NCBI GenBank assembly: GCA_000333855.2
Contig: CM007338.1
Location: forward strand, 197,161-253,396
Direction: 5' to 3'
DNA length: 56,236 nucleotides
Source: Endotrypanum monterogeii
Taxonomy: Eukaryota > Euglenozoa > Kinetoplastea > Trypanosomatida > Trypanosomatidae
Below, piece after piece: positions 34,031 through 43,716 of this stretch. The notes beneath the pieces are model-generated. The model did not search any database and had not been told where the DNA came from. It worked only from the letters and a program-made list of their open reading frames with translations. Each line of letters opens with the position of its first letter. Position 1 is the first letter of the stretch. Position numbers and translations under genes: made by a program.

Positions 34031-35464
34031 CTAACCTCCTTGACGAGTCGACGCAAAGGAGACACTGTTGCCATTGGGCATCCGCTTTTCCCTAATTTGG
34101 GAATCAACGGTGCTCTTTGCAGGCATCTCTGCAGCATCGCTCGTGGAGGCGCCCGCAGCCGCCAAGGGCACCGTCCCCTGTATGGTCCCCGTGCATGACT
34201 GCTCGCCTAAGAGAAAGCGCAGCGCACTGCGGACCCGGCGGTCCAAGAGCACCGGCTCCTCCTCGTAAAGGTAAAAAAGAAAACTGACGGATAGCAGATA
34301 CACCGTGCACACAAACCAGTGACGCGGGTAAGGCAAGCGACCGCGGAGGTTCTGTGTCGCCAGGAAGGAGCGAAGTGCGTGCATAGCGCAATAAAGGGCG
34401 AGATCCATACGGCGTTCTTTCGGCTCCAACAACGTTGCCAGCCCTGCAAGGGAGCACAGCACGGTTACCGTCTTAGTGCCTCCACCACGATGCTGTACGC
34501 CAAAGCAAGCAGAGCGTACAATGACCGCAGTGTATAGAGCAAGAAAGAGAGCACTGGTCAGCGTCGACCGCAGGTTGCGCAGTATCGTAGAGAGAGGGCT
34601 ATTCATGAGACGCTTGCGTTGGAACACGAGCATTGACACAAGTCGAAGCGGACCGTAAAGCGGCAGGCCCATGGTAACCATGTTTCTAGGGACAAAAGTC
34701 ATGGCCCACAAGTTGCATGAATATTTTCTGTGCACCACCTGGCATAGGGTGTCGGCGCCGCGTTGTCCAAAGTCTTCGATCAGAGGCAAATTTCTTGACC
34801 AGCAGTAGTCCACCAGATCTGGTACAAGCCGCTCACGACAAAATGCCGAGTGACCGCGAATCAGCTTCTCCTCATAAGTAGAAGCGCGGTTGAGGAAGCT
34901 TTGATACGACCTCGGCAACGTATTGGGGTTGAAAAGACAGCTGTAACTAATTTGAGTGGAGGTTAGGCACATGAGCAAAATGTCATAGTGTCGGAATATC
35001 TGCAGGGCTTTCGGCAGACGTGGCAGAACATAGCGTAGCACAAAGGCGTGTGCACTGCGGACGAACAGATACAGGCAAAGTTCTGTGCGTGTAGCCTTAT
35101 TCAGGACAAAGGCAGGTGTAGCACAAATGCAACCAGCCAGCGGCGACACTAATTTCTCTGAGACTCTCAATGGGGTGAGAATGCGGAGCAGCGTCTGTAC
35201 GCACAAACGGAAGCTCGAGAGACCGCCAAAGACGGCTGCCCACTTCAGGGGATCCAGTGAAAGGAATTCAGAGGGCACACGGACTAGGAAAGCTCTTGAG
35301 AAGCCGCGCTTCACCAAGGCCTTTACAATCCCAATGAGGATACGTCCTATTGCAGCGCAAACGCTGTTGCGAAATACCATTTTTAGCGTGTGTTTCAACG
35401 GGAGATGTTTTCGTAACTGGATCTCTTGCAACTCCAGAGTGCAAGGGCTGGATGGAGTCTGCAT
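34031..35464 (-). CDS. TMEM135-like multi-pass membrane protein
   Basis: The protein has 477 residues. Several blocks resemble TMEM135: SLDPLKWAAVFGGLSSFRLC (about 69-88), PLAGCICATPAFVLNKATRT with ELCLYLF after it (about 107-135), and the C-terminal-type motif NPNTLPRSYQSFL (about 180). A second, diverged set (SLAGLATLLEPKERRMDLAL, about 340-360) suggests an internal duplication, as in TMEM135. Multiple hydrophobic segments are visible. The family sits in peroxisome, mitochondrion and lipid-droplet membranes in animals and affects lipid handling; the role here is unknown. The ATG at 35464 follows an A-rich leader. Coding GC is visibly lower than in genes left of 29.3 kb. Confidence 0.75.
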   Translation of the reverse strand: MQTPSSPCTLELQEIQLRKHLPLKHTLKMVFRNSVCAAIGRILIGIVKALVKRGFSRAFLVRVPSEFLSLDPLKWAAVFGGLSSFRLCVQTLLRILTPLRVSEKLVSPLAGCICATPAFVLNKATRTELCLYLFVRSAHAFVLRYVLPRLPKALQIFRHYDILLMCLTSTQISYSCLFNPNTLPRSYQSFLNRASTYEEKLIRGHSAFCRERLVPDLVDYCWSRNLPLIEDFGQRGADTLCQVVHRKYSCNLWAMTFVPRNMVTMGLPLYGPLRLVSMLVFQRKRLMNSPLSTILRNLRSTLTSALFLALYTAVIVRSACFGVQHRGGGTKTVTVLCSLAGLATLLEPKERRMDLALYCAMHALRSFLATQNLRGRLPYPRHWFVCTVYLLSVSFLFYLYEEEPVLLDRRVRSALRFLLGEQSCTGTIQGTVPLAAAGASTSDAAEMPAKSTVDSQIREKRMPNGNSVSFASTRQGG

Positions 35465-36151
35465 TATTCTTTTTCTCTTTTTCTTTTTTGTTTCGTTTCG
35501 AATAAGGCAGCAAATCGACGTTGGTACGAGGAGGTGTCCCCTTCGGCTCCTACCACGGTATGTGTTGCTCGACAGAAACGGAAAAAGACATGTATCTCAC
35601 TGCGCCAACGTAATGTCAAGTGCGCCGATGATGGGTGAGAGGTGCTGTGGGATAATTCTAGTTGCCGCAGCCTTCCAAATTGGGTAGAAAAAATTATTAA
35701 AAAGAAGGATTGTAATGAATGATATTGACTAGAAAGGAAAAAAAAGGGCCAATCTAATAGAGAAGCGGTAAAAGACTCAACATATCGACGAAAATGGAAA
35801 CGTCAGGCAAAAAAAAAAGAGAGAACAGATGCCAGTCGATTAATGACTGTGGAAATGACTGGCCTCCCTCTTCTTAGGCACGCACTCAGAACGTCTGCCA
35901 AAGAGAAACATGCCCCTTTGGAAGGCCGCCAGTGCTAGTTCAGCGAGAATATGTGAAGAAGACGATATATTTTCCTCCAGCGACACATTATACATCTTTG
36001 TCTTCGATAACATTAGTACTGCCCAAAAGCTTACCATCCACAATTGAAATACGAGCTTTGACTCGATAGCGAAGAGAGTGAACGTGAAAATGTCGCAGAG
36101 AAACTACAGAAATCCACGAGGGGAAAAGAACAAGCGGCTGAGAGGAGAAAT
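35465..36151. other. Intergenic region, 0.69 kb
   Basis: No gene and no dinucleotide microsatellites. A short pyrimidine tract plus AG on the minus strand (near 35573-35590) may be the acceptor for the TMEM135-like gene. The rest would be 3' UTR of the sialidase-like gene. Confidence 0.6.
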
Positions 36152-37480
36152 CTAAAGGTCGGTGAAGAAAATTTCCTTCTCCAACGAGATCGAATCTTTC
36201 TTTACACGCCGTATAATAATCATCTCTCCATCTTGCTCGTGGAACGTCTTCGCTGCCCTCACATTCGGTTGGTCAAGGGCAATAAACTGCGCCTTACGCT
36301 CGGCCTCTTTTCGCCTCCGTTCGAGTCGCTGAGCCTTTTCTCTCATCAGTCTCTCAAAACTTGCCTTTAGGCGGGCCGCCTCTCTCTTTTGCAACTTCTC
36401 TTTCTCGTTTGCTATCCTGTCTGCCTTTTTTTTCTCCTCAGCAGAATCGTCAACGGCGAATAGAGAAACTTGAACAGTGCTCTGTGTATGTACGGTAGGA
36501 TCGGTCTGCAGAACGAGCAGACCTTTTTTGTTGCTTTCAGGAGCCTCCACTGGAAAAGCATAGAGTGGAGACGGGGATGCGGACCCACTGACTGCAAGCA
36601 GGGCTGGTGTATCTTGTGTGATGTCACGCCGCTCCTTGTCATCAACAAAGTACCATTTCGCCTTCTCGGATGTTTTGTTTGAGCAAGAATACTGCAAATG
36701 TACTCCCGAAGAAAAGACAACAGATACCGGAGGTGCAGATGTGTTGAGCAGCTTCGCGGTCGACCAGTATCTGCCAGAGTAAGTTGAGGTCACTTTTTTA
36801 TAGTAAGATCCCTTGAAGAAAGAGAAGACAGACAAACCTCGACCGCCTTCATTAACCATGTAATGCTGCTCAGCATCCTCCAGGTTGGATATAACTGAGA
36901 TTGGATTGTAGGTAAGCCCATCCTCGGAACGGAACACAACAACTTTTTTCTCTTCCGATTCGGTAATAGCAGTTGAAACGAAAATGTAAGCATTCTCATC
37001 CTCCATGCGAATCGCATTTCCATTGAATGATATCTGCCTGAGGTTACCTGTTAGCTTGTCGCCCTTGAACATGAAGTTCTTTGTGCCCTTTTCTTCATGA
37101 ATACTTGCATCGCGGACTTCGAACGAGATAGCTGTGTACTCCGCATCTGCGTCCCCAGACTGCTCTACTTGCTCGCCGGGACATAAGAGCTGATCCTCGA
37201 TCATGATTCCCCTCAAGCACATGCCGTGAATGTTTCGGAGGAGTTCAAATGATAAGCCTCCGTCAAATGTGCAGTGTGTGGATGCTACTGCGTTCGTATT
37301 TTGATCATCGGTGGGAGCAGTGTGGAAGCAAAGCGATCGACTAGAGAACTGTACTGCATGCGGAGAAAGCCGATCACCCGTTTCGACAAGCGTGCTATGT
37401 ACCTTCTCTACATGCAACGCATCTCCACAAGCACAAAGAGATGCGAGAAAAAATAGTAGAGCGACAACGTAGCAGCGCAT
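36152..37480 (-). CDS. Secreted sialidase-like (trans-sialidase superfamily) protein, probably inactive
   Basis: The protein has 442 residues. Residues 1-21 are a clear signal peptide (MRCYVVALLFFLASLCACGD). An Asp-box-like motif lies at 71-78 (TFDGGLSF), a second shortened one at 185-191 (SEDGLTY). The blocks FNGNAIRMEDENAYIFVS and GRYWSTAKLLNTSAPPV follow the pattern of trypanosome sialidases and trans-sialidases. At the position of the catalytic Glu block I see no convincing match, so activity is doubtful. Residues about 350-410 form a highly charged helix rich in Lys, Arg and Glu, unusual for a secreted lectin-like protein. There is no C-terminal hydrophobic GPI signal. The ATG at 37480 follows a pyrimidine tract ending in TAG (37518-37516). 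Confidence 0.6.
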   Translation of the reverse strand: MRCYVVALLFFLASLCACGDALHVEKVHSTLVETGDRLSPHAVQFSSRSLCFHTAPTDDQNTNAVASTHCTFDGGLSFELLRNIHGMCLRGIMIEDQLLCPGEQVEQSGDADAEYTAISFEVRDASIHEEKGTKNFMFKGDKLTGNLRQISFNGNAIRMEDENAYIFVSTAITESEEKKVVVFRSEDGLTYNPISVISNLEDAEQHYMVNEGGRGLSVFSFFKGSYYKKVTSTYSGRYWSTAKLLNTSAPPVSVVFSSGVHLQYSCSNKTSEKAKWYFVDDKERRDITQDTPALLAVSGSASPSPLYAFPVEAPESNKKGLLVLQTDPTVHTQSTVQVSLFAVDDSAEEKKKADRIANEKEKLQKREAARLKASFERLMREKAQRLERRRKEAERKAQFIALDQPNVRAAKTFHEQDGEMIIIRRVKKDSISLEKEIFFTDL

Positions 37481-38049
37481 GGTGGTGATACCTCGAGTAC
37501 TGTGTCCTTTGTGTCCTAGGGGGAAAAAGGTTACTCTTGTTTAGGTGAAAAAAAATGCAGAGGCTGGTGATCTGGAGGGAAAAAAGGACGAAAGAGACGC
37601 AGAAATGAAACAGAAGTAAATTTTAGTATTACTGAAAGTAGGCTCTTGCTGGGACAGAGAAGAACATTTTCCTTTCAATCCACTGATGCAGAGCTTCACC
37701 TCCATAGTGACACCCCGCTAAAGATCTGTACTGTGGCCCGTAATCCTCCAAGAAGCATTCAGGTTGGAGCGGAAAAATAAGTACCGTGTGAAAAGATCTT
37801 AATTGGGATGCTTCATTTTTTTTCCAGAGTCAGACCTTCTGCAGCTGCGGGAATCGATGTAAATATTTACTTCGGTCGTCCTCTCCCCTCTTCTCAAATA
37901 CTGACCTCTACCTCGTCAGGTGAATAAAAAAAAACTCATTTCTCAACGCCAGCACCATCCTTGAGGATACAAAGGTCGATAATGAACTGAAAATAAATCA
38001 ACTTCAAACCAAAACGTAAGACATCAACCCTATAAACTATGCTTGCAAA
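37481..38049. other. Intergenic region, 0.57 kb
   Basis: No gene. The minus-strand pyrimidine tract with AG at 37517-37516 is the likely acceptor for the sialidase-like gene, 35 bases before its ATG. No microsatellites. Confidence 0.65.
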
Positions 38050-39192
38050 CTACTTTTGCACGTTCGATACTTTCAAGGAAACATACGGATACTCCTGCTG
38101 CAAGGCAGCCGTGTCAACAACTACATCATTCGCTAACGGTGTTGTCAAGTCGGGGTACACCTGCGCAATGCGCTTGCGGATCTCAGCCTCTTTATCTGGA
38201 GGCACTTGAAGTACCACAGAAATAAATCGCGGCGGGAGTCCAAACCTCAGCAATGCTTCGATAAAGACACGCACTGCCTTTAGGTGGATCCAAGCAACGT
38301 AGCACGTGCAATACTGCTGCCAGAGTAACGTGTACAGCGCCTTCTTCTCCTTATCGGCCTTTCTCTGTAGCTCCTGCAACTCGGAAGAAAAAAGCTCGTC
38401 AGCGCCCTCCACCTCACGGATAATATAACGCTTTTTTCGGCACGCTGTCTTGACGTCATCCAGAACCTTTCGGAACATAACAACGCTGTTGAGCACATAC
38501 TCCTTGTCTTCAGCAACTACGCGGTTTGATTGGGGACAAATGTACTCGTTCATCTTCCAGTACGTTACCAGCCACTCCTTCTGTGCCGCCAAGGGAACTG
38601 CTACAAAAACGGTAACAAGCATTTCAGTGTCTACAAAGCACTGATGGTCTCGATTATAGAGTGTCACAAGCTCACGAATGGGACGTATAGACAAATTGCC
38701 TTCATTCTTCCGGTTGGCTGCTATAAGCTTGTTGCGAGTATCATTATACTCTACCAACATGACACGCACGCGCTCATCAGCGGTTGCGTTTATTTGAGAA
38801 AATTTCTCTATGAGCTTCTGGATCGTCTCCTTCGGGTCAAACTGTGCGGAGCTCCAGAGGAAGTTTTTTATGTACCCTGCTGATGACATTTCCTGGGTTT
38901 GGTTGATTCGGAATGTTGTGACAATGCTGCGTGGCTTTCCAGACGTTTCCTCCATTAGCCCGATCAGCTTTCGCACTCCATTCTCCATCAGAGGATCGAG
39001 TTTCGCAAGCTCGTCACTTGCCTCCATGATGGAGTCCAACGTACCGACCTGCAGAGCAGGGATAACAAAGTGGCGGAACATCTGGCCCAGAGGGCCCATC
39101 TGACGTACAAGAGCTTCAAACTGGGCAGACTGCAAGGTATCCTGCGACTGCTGCAGGTAAGGCAGCGCAAGAATGACGAAACTCTCACTCAT
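38050..39192 (-). CDS. ATP6V1C: V-type H+-ATPase V1 subunit C
   Basis: The protein has 380 residues, the usual length for subunit C. Diagnostic blocks are IPALQVGTLDSIMEASDELAKLD (about 44-66), RKNEGNLSIRPI (about 160-171), DTEMLVTVFVAVP (about 187-199), EDKEYVLNSVVMFRKVLDDV (about 228-247) and AWIHLKAVRVFIEALLRFGL (about 307-326). Subunit C is part of the peripheral stalk joining V1 to V0; its release controls reversible V1-V0 disassembly. In kinetoplastids the pump acidifies acidocalcisomes, endosomes and lysosomes. This is the first gene of the leftward polycistron; its start lies about 1.33 kb from the ATG of the first rightward gene. Its GC is low compared with the outer genes. Confidence 0.96.
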   Translation of the reverse strand: MSESFVILALPYLQQSQDTLQSAQFEALVRQMGPLGQMFRHFVIPALQVGTLDSIMEASDELAKLDPLMENGVRKLIGLMEETSGKPRSIVTTFRINQTQEMSSAGYIKNFLWSSAQFDPKETIQKLIEKFSQINATADERVRVMLVEYNDTRNKLIAANRKNEGNLSIRPIRELVTLYNRDHQCFVDTEMLVTVFVAVPLAAQKEWLVTYWKMNEYICPQSNRVVAEDKEYVLNSVVMFRKVLDDVKTACRKKRYIIREVEGADELFSSELQELQRKADKEKKALYTLLWQQYCTCYVAWIHLKAVRVFIEALLRFGLPPRFISVVLQVPPDKEAEIRKRIAQVYPDLTTPLANDVVVDTAALQQEYPYVSLKVSNVQK

Positions 39193-40518
39193 TTATCTCG
39201 GAAAAAGTATTCGGCTTGTATGTGGTTTAACATAAGTAACTGAGGAATGGAATTCAAGAGAGAACATATTTCTAGAGTTCAACATCATTAAGGTGTGCAA
39301 GAAGAAGAGCTTCGTATAAAGTGAAGAGGCCCTGCTTTAGTGGGTTCTGTGTAGCGGTGTGTGCTACGCGTTGGCTTGGAATTGTTGCTGTATACTCAAC
39401 CATGTTGAGCTCATCTAGCTGTGCAGAAGCACTAATTGAATGGTACTGTCGGATAAAGCTCACGAAAGTACTTTTTTCTAAGGGCCCCTTGCTTTGTTCT
39501 GTGTCGCTATTATGTTGCCTAATATATTAGGACACACAGATATCAAAGAAACTTACGATACGTGCTTTTGAGCAAAGCCTCAAAGAGAACCTGCGGAACA
39601 TGAGCAAAAACACGAGATAGATTTTATCACCAAGACTGCTGCTGTCGATTTGCTAATGCGAGCGAACAAGCACACACCTACAAATCGTATACATAACTCA
39701 CTTGGGAATGCTCCTTACATAACGTGTAAGAAGCATCAGCACCTCAGCGATATATTCACCTGCGGGGTTACCAATTACTCTGTCCATGTAGATACGTGGG
39801 AAAGTCCCCGGGTTGAAATCGAGCCGCCCCCCCCCCCCAAGTTATTTACCGAAAATCGTTGGTCCCGGGACCGGAGACCTTTTGGCGCTTTTCACTGAGG
39901 TGGTACTTAACACTCTCCCTTTTTTTTTTTTTGGGGGGGGGGGGGGGACAACGTACCCTGGAAGCGACGAAGAGGAATCGATATTTTCAGGTGTGGCACC
40001 CCCCTCAATTTTTCTAAAGATGTTTGGGAGAAACCTCCATGACAGAACTTATCTCCCAAAGCTAGAATTAAATCTCTCTATTACGCTTGACCAACAGCAG
40101 ATTTGAGCAGAATCGAGGGTGATGACAATTGCTTCCACGAGGCTGCAAAATAAAGTCCTCCGCCTGTTGGGTTCCACCATCACCAAAAGCTGCAAAACAG
40201 AAGCTGAATGTGTTCGACCGCAATCGATGCAGTAAGCTTTTCTGAGGAGGTACGGTTCCATCGGAAATTCATGGGGCTAATTTTGCATAACATTCTCGAT
40301 GATATTTCTTCTCAGTTCCTCAGTGAGCGGGGAAAAAGAACAAGTGCTGCATACTCACTAGGGCCCACATATCCACTCTGTGTCTCAACGTGCGCTATCA
40401 CTTGACCCTCTCTCAACAACGCCCTCCCTGTCTTCCCTTAATTTTCTTTTCCTGCCGCCGAAGGATAGTAATACTCTATAGTCTTTAATTTAATTTGCTT
40501 CTTCATGCCATCGAAAAA
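39193..40518. promoter_or_regulatory. Divergent strand-switch region (probable transcription start region)
   Basis: Genes to the left are all on the minus strand and genes to the right all on the plus strand. In kinetoplastids such divergent junctions are where RNA polymerase II starts both polycistronic units, without TATA-type promoters. The 1.3 kb has no gene. It contains a C12 run (39827-39838), a 12-base palindrome GGTCCCGGGACC (39861-39872), a T13 run joined to a G15 run (39920-39947), and no TA or TG microsatellites. The C12 and G15 runs could pair or form G-quadruplex-type structures. The right edge carries the acceptor of the ASH gene. Confidence 0.8.
40445..40463 (+). promoter_or_regulatory. 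Putative trans-splice acceptor of ASH-domain gene
   Basis: The C/T-rich stretch TTTTCTTTTCCTGCCGCCG is followed by AAG, with AG at 40462-40463. This leaves a leader of 55 bases before the ATG at 40519. Confidence 0.5.
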
Positions 40519-43500
40519 ATGGAGTTTTTATCTTTCGACAACGGAGTTATAAAGAATCCGTTTTACCGGCAAGATCATTTCGACGATGATGGCAGTTGTA
40601 GCAATCGCCGCAAATGGCGACGCCAGCCACGAGTTGCATTCAACAACGCAGCCCCAGCTTATATGCGTAACCTACTCTCCAGAGACAAGATCCCATTCCA
40701 GTGCAATCCTGCAGCGATCTGTTTCACAGATTACGATGTTGGTATGGAGCATAAGGTTACTGTTGCCTTTACAAATACCGCAACAGCACCGAAAACATTT
40801 CGAGTGATGCCCATCTTGCCTCGCTACGCTAATCTGGTGAGCATCGACTACGTTCTACCACCAAGAATATCACCAGGTCTTTCTTGGAATGTTACCGTAA
40901 AGTATCGCCCTCATGATAATATCGATATTTCTACAGCCATATATGTCAAAACCGAAGAGGGCTACTTTGCAGTGCCGCTATCTTCTTCAAAGAAGGCATT
41001 TGTCTTCTCTGTTGAGCCGAAAAGCGTCAATTTCGGTACCGTCGTTGTTGGAGAAAAGCGTTCTAAAAGAATCACACTGCGCAACAGTGGTGCACTTCCC
41101 GGTATTGTGACTGTGGGTGGTGACTTCAAATCTCTCCTAGAGCAAAAACACACACATCCTGTTGACGGCAAAAAAGTTTGCTTTTTCCGAATTGCTCCGC
41201 AGGAGTACAAAATCGCGATACCACCCTTCGCAAAGTCGGAGCTGCTTGTCAGCTTTGCTCCGTTGAGCCCAACACAGATCAACACGGAAATTTTGTTCAC
41301 CGAAAAGAATAATCTTAACCCTTCTCACGCCATCCCTATTATTGGCAGTAGCACGGACCTCCCAGTGTTTCTTACTACCAGCAAATTGGATTTCGGGGCG
41401 TGTTTTTACGGTGAAAGTTACTGGGATGAAGTGAGCATTGTCAACAAAACCCACATTGCTGCTGTTGCAGACTTTCAAGTTCCTGCCTCTATGACAGGAT
41501 CCATAGATGTTTCTCCATCTCGCGTCTGTGTGCAGTCCGGTGAAGAGTACAATGTACGGATTGTTTTCACTCCTTCGAGAGACCTTCAACAAGACTTCTC
41601 TGCAGCGATCAAATGCGTTGTACAGGATCAAACACTGACTCTTACTTTAAACATCGTAGGCATTTTGTCGCACCGAGCACCGCGGCTACCCTTGACTTCC
41701 TTCGATGTTGGGGTCATCCCACTCCACACGATTGAATCAGTTCATATCCCTATTACCAACGAAGCCAGTGTAAAACAAATGGTCGGATTCGACAATCTTC
41801 CTCGCTGGGTCACAGCTACACCGGAAGTGCTGGATCTAGTACCTAATGAGACGGCAAAATTTACCCTGAAGATGGAGGCTCCGCAGGAGGGCCGTTTTTC
41901 ACAGCGTCTGAAGATGACAAACGAGTTTGGTGATACACATTGGATTACTCTTAGTGGTGAAGGCACACGCCCTCTAGTTGCGCTGTCAGCGCGTACACTG
42001 CTGCTGCCACCGTGCAACATTGGCCGTACTGTTTCTGGCACGACAGTACTTTCCAACACAGACGAGAAACCAATCAAGTTTAGTTTTTCTGTGCCGTGCT
42101 CTTTTTTCAGAGTTTCACCCAACGCGGGCGTTTTACAGCCAGGCGAAAACGTTGTTGTAGCTATACTGTTTGATGCACCCATGGAGTATGAGCATGTGGA
42201 GCCCCAGCAGCTGCCTACTACGCCACAGCGGAATTTACGGCCGAAAAAAGATCTCTCTGTAGGATTTGTCACCGAGTCACAGAATCCACAGAAGTCCCTC
42301 ATATACAATGACTGGGAATCAGGTAGCGAAAAAGAGCCTTGGAGCAAGCATAAGCAGTTCCGCATCCAATGCTGCTTGAACGATTTAGATGACGAGTGCT
42401 GTTATATTTTGGTGAGGTGCTGTGCGGTGAAGCCACCTGTGGGGATCGAGGAAACGGAAAAAGCGCCCATTGTGGTACCGACAAAAAGGAAAAAGCCTAG
42501 TGAAAACGAAACAGCCCAAAGCCCTAGTAAGAATTCAACTCTTCCCGAGAGAGATGAAAGCGACTCTCAAAAAACCTATAAGGGGGAGGTGTTTATCGAA
42601 TTTGGGAAGGTACCCATTCACCACGCCTCTATCCAGTCCTGCAAAATATGTAATATTGGCGATACACCCTGCACGATTCGTGCCCCGCCATTGAACCCAT
42701 TTTCCTCGTTTTCAGTAATGAGTGTATCATTCGACGAGATACCACCGCGCGCCGAAGCAGAGATACCTATTTCCTTTCACCCGCACGTGTACGGTAGATT
42801 TAGTGAAGCAATTAGGGTAGAACTGGTTATGCCGAATGGTGCAGTCGCCTTTGTCTTTGTAAATGTGCAGGGAACATGCAACTCGACGCAGCTGGTCATC
42901 ACTCCAGCTGAGGGTGTTCCACCGCAGGACATCGCCTCTGCTGCGTCCATAAGGCATATGACGTTTGACTGCACGAGGAAGGGCGAATTCACACGCAAAG
43001 GTCTGCACTTGCACAACGTGGGATCGTTTCCACTTGATATCGAAGTAGGCAGTTCTGCGAAAGAAGATGAAAGTTTGCATACGGTAGGTAATGCTGTACA
43101 TATTGATGTGAACAATACACTGCCTTTTCTGGTACATCCGCGGATCTTTACTTTACAACCTAACACGAAGCAGGCTATGGATCTTGTCTTCGCGCCGTCA
43201 GACGCTGGGGTGTACTCAGAACGACTGAATATTGCTGCCAGCGGTGAAATCTGTGAGCTGGTTCTCGAGGGCCGCAGCGTGAGCAGTGGAATCTACTGTT
43301 TTGTACCGATTCCAGAGCTTAAAACGGGTAAGCCGACAGCGGTCTCCTTCGAGGGTGAGATTGGCTGTCGTCCGCATTACCCTGTCTCACTGCATTTTTC
43401 GGAGGAAGAAAGCAAAATGTTGACAATCGGAAATCTCCTGAAAGGCTCTACTGTCGAGTACGAGGTTCAGAACTGGGATCAGACGCGCGTTCTGGAGATG

Positions 43501-43716
43501 TCACCAGGCTGGAGCGTGACGCCTCTCCTGCAAACAGTTTTGAGTGGGAAAGAGGCACGGTTGTGTGTTCAGCGCACCCTTTCAGAAGAAGAGGAAGGTG
43601 AATCTGCTCGCTCTAACGTCAACTCGCTTTCTCCTTTTCGCTTCACAATCGTCTTGAAAGGTGAGGGTGCGCAGACGCTACCTTATCGTGTCCTCTACAT
43701 CGTCTGCACCGATTAG
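40519..43716 (+). CDS. Multi-ASH (MSPD/Hydin-type) domain protein, probably flagellar
   Basis: The protein has 1065 residues. The frame can be extended 8 codons upstream only from TTG, so I use the ATG at 40519. Seven or so immunoglobulin-like ASH/MSP modules are recognisable by the pattern of a strand, then xFGxVxxG, then a strand with N. They start near residues 64, 164 (VEPKSVNFGTVVVGEKRSKR), 285 (TSKLDFGACFYGES), 385, 482, 689 (IEFGKVPIHH) and 804. A charged Lys/Ser/Glu linker lies at about 650-685. Such proteins (Hydin, CFAP47, CFAP65, CFAP74, DLEC1) belong to the axonemal central pair or to centrosomes. I cannot pick one family by eye; a CFAP74 or DLEC1 relative seems possible. It is the first gene of the rightward unit and has low GC. 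Confidence 0.8.
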   Translation: MEFLSFDNGVIKNPFYRQDHFDDDGSCSNRRKWRRQPRVAFNNAAPAYMRNLLSRDKIPFQCNPAAICFTDYDVGMEHKVTVAFTNTATAPKTFRVMPILPRYANLVSIDYVLPPRISPGLSWNVTVKYRPHDNIDISTAIYVKTEEGYFAVPLSSSKKAFVFSVEPKSVNFGTVVVGEKRSKRITLRNSGALPGIVTVGGDFKSLLEQKHTHPVDGKKVCFFRIAPQEYKIAIPPFAKSELLVSFAPLSPTQINTEILFTEKNNLNPSHAIPIIGSSTDLPVFLTTSKLDFGACFYGESYWDEVSIVNKTHIAAVADFQVPASMTGSIDVSPSRVCVQSGEEYNVRIVFTPSRDLQQDFSAAIKCVVQDQTLTLTLNIVGILSHRAPRLPLTSFDVGVIPLHTIESVHIPITNEASVKQMVGFDNLPRWVTATPEVLDLVPNETAKFTLKMEAPQEGRFSQRLKMTNEFGDTHWITLSGEGTRPLVALSARTLLLPPCNIGRTVSGTTVLSNTDEKPIKFSFSVPCSFFRVSPNAGVLQPGENVVVAILFDAPMEYEHVEPQQLPTTPQRNLRPKKDLSVGFVTESQNPQKSLIYNDWESGSEKEPWSKHKQFRIQCCLNDLDDECCYILVRCCAVKPPVGIEETEKAPIVVPTKRKKPSENETAQSPSKNSTLPERDESDSQKTYKGEVFIEFGKVPIHHASIQSCKICNIGDTPCTIRAPPLNPFSSFSVMSVSFDEIPPRAEAEIPISFHPHVYGRFSEAIRVELVMPNGAVAFVFVNVQGTCNSTQLVITPAEGVPPQDIASAASIRHMTFDCTRKGEFTRKGLHLHNVGSFPLDIEVGSSAKEDESLHTVGNAVHIDVNNTLPFLVHPRIFTLQPNTKQAMDLVFAPSDAGVYSERLNIAASGEICELVLEGRSVSSGIYCFVPIPELKTGKPTAVSFEGEIGCRPHYPVSLHFSEEESKMLTIGNLLKGSTVEYEVQNWDQTRVLEMSPGWSVTPLLQTVLSGKEARLCVQRTLSEEEEGESARSNVNSLSPFRFTIVLKGEGAQTLPYRVLYIVCTD

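Noticed and set aside
39805..39838. CCCCGGGTTGAAATCGAGC, resembling a tRNA T-arm
   Set aside because: The core does not fit the GTTCRA consensus, and no acceptor, D or anticodon stems pair around it.
40495..40518. Upstream extension of the ASH protein by 8 codons
   Set aside because: It would need a TTG start; the first ATG is at 40519. Similar extensions of aconitase (GTG), RP2 (TTG) and the RRM gene (GTG) were dropped for the same reason.
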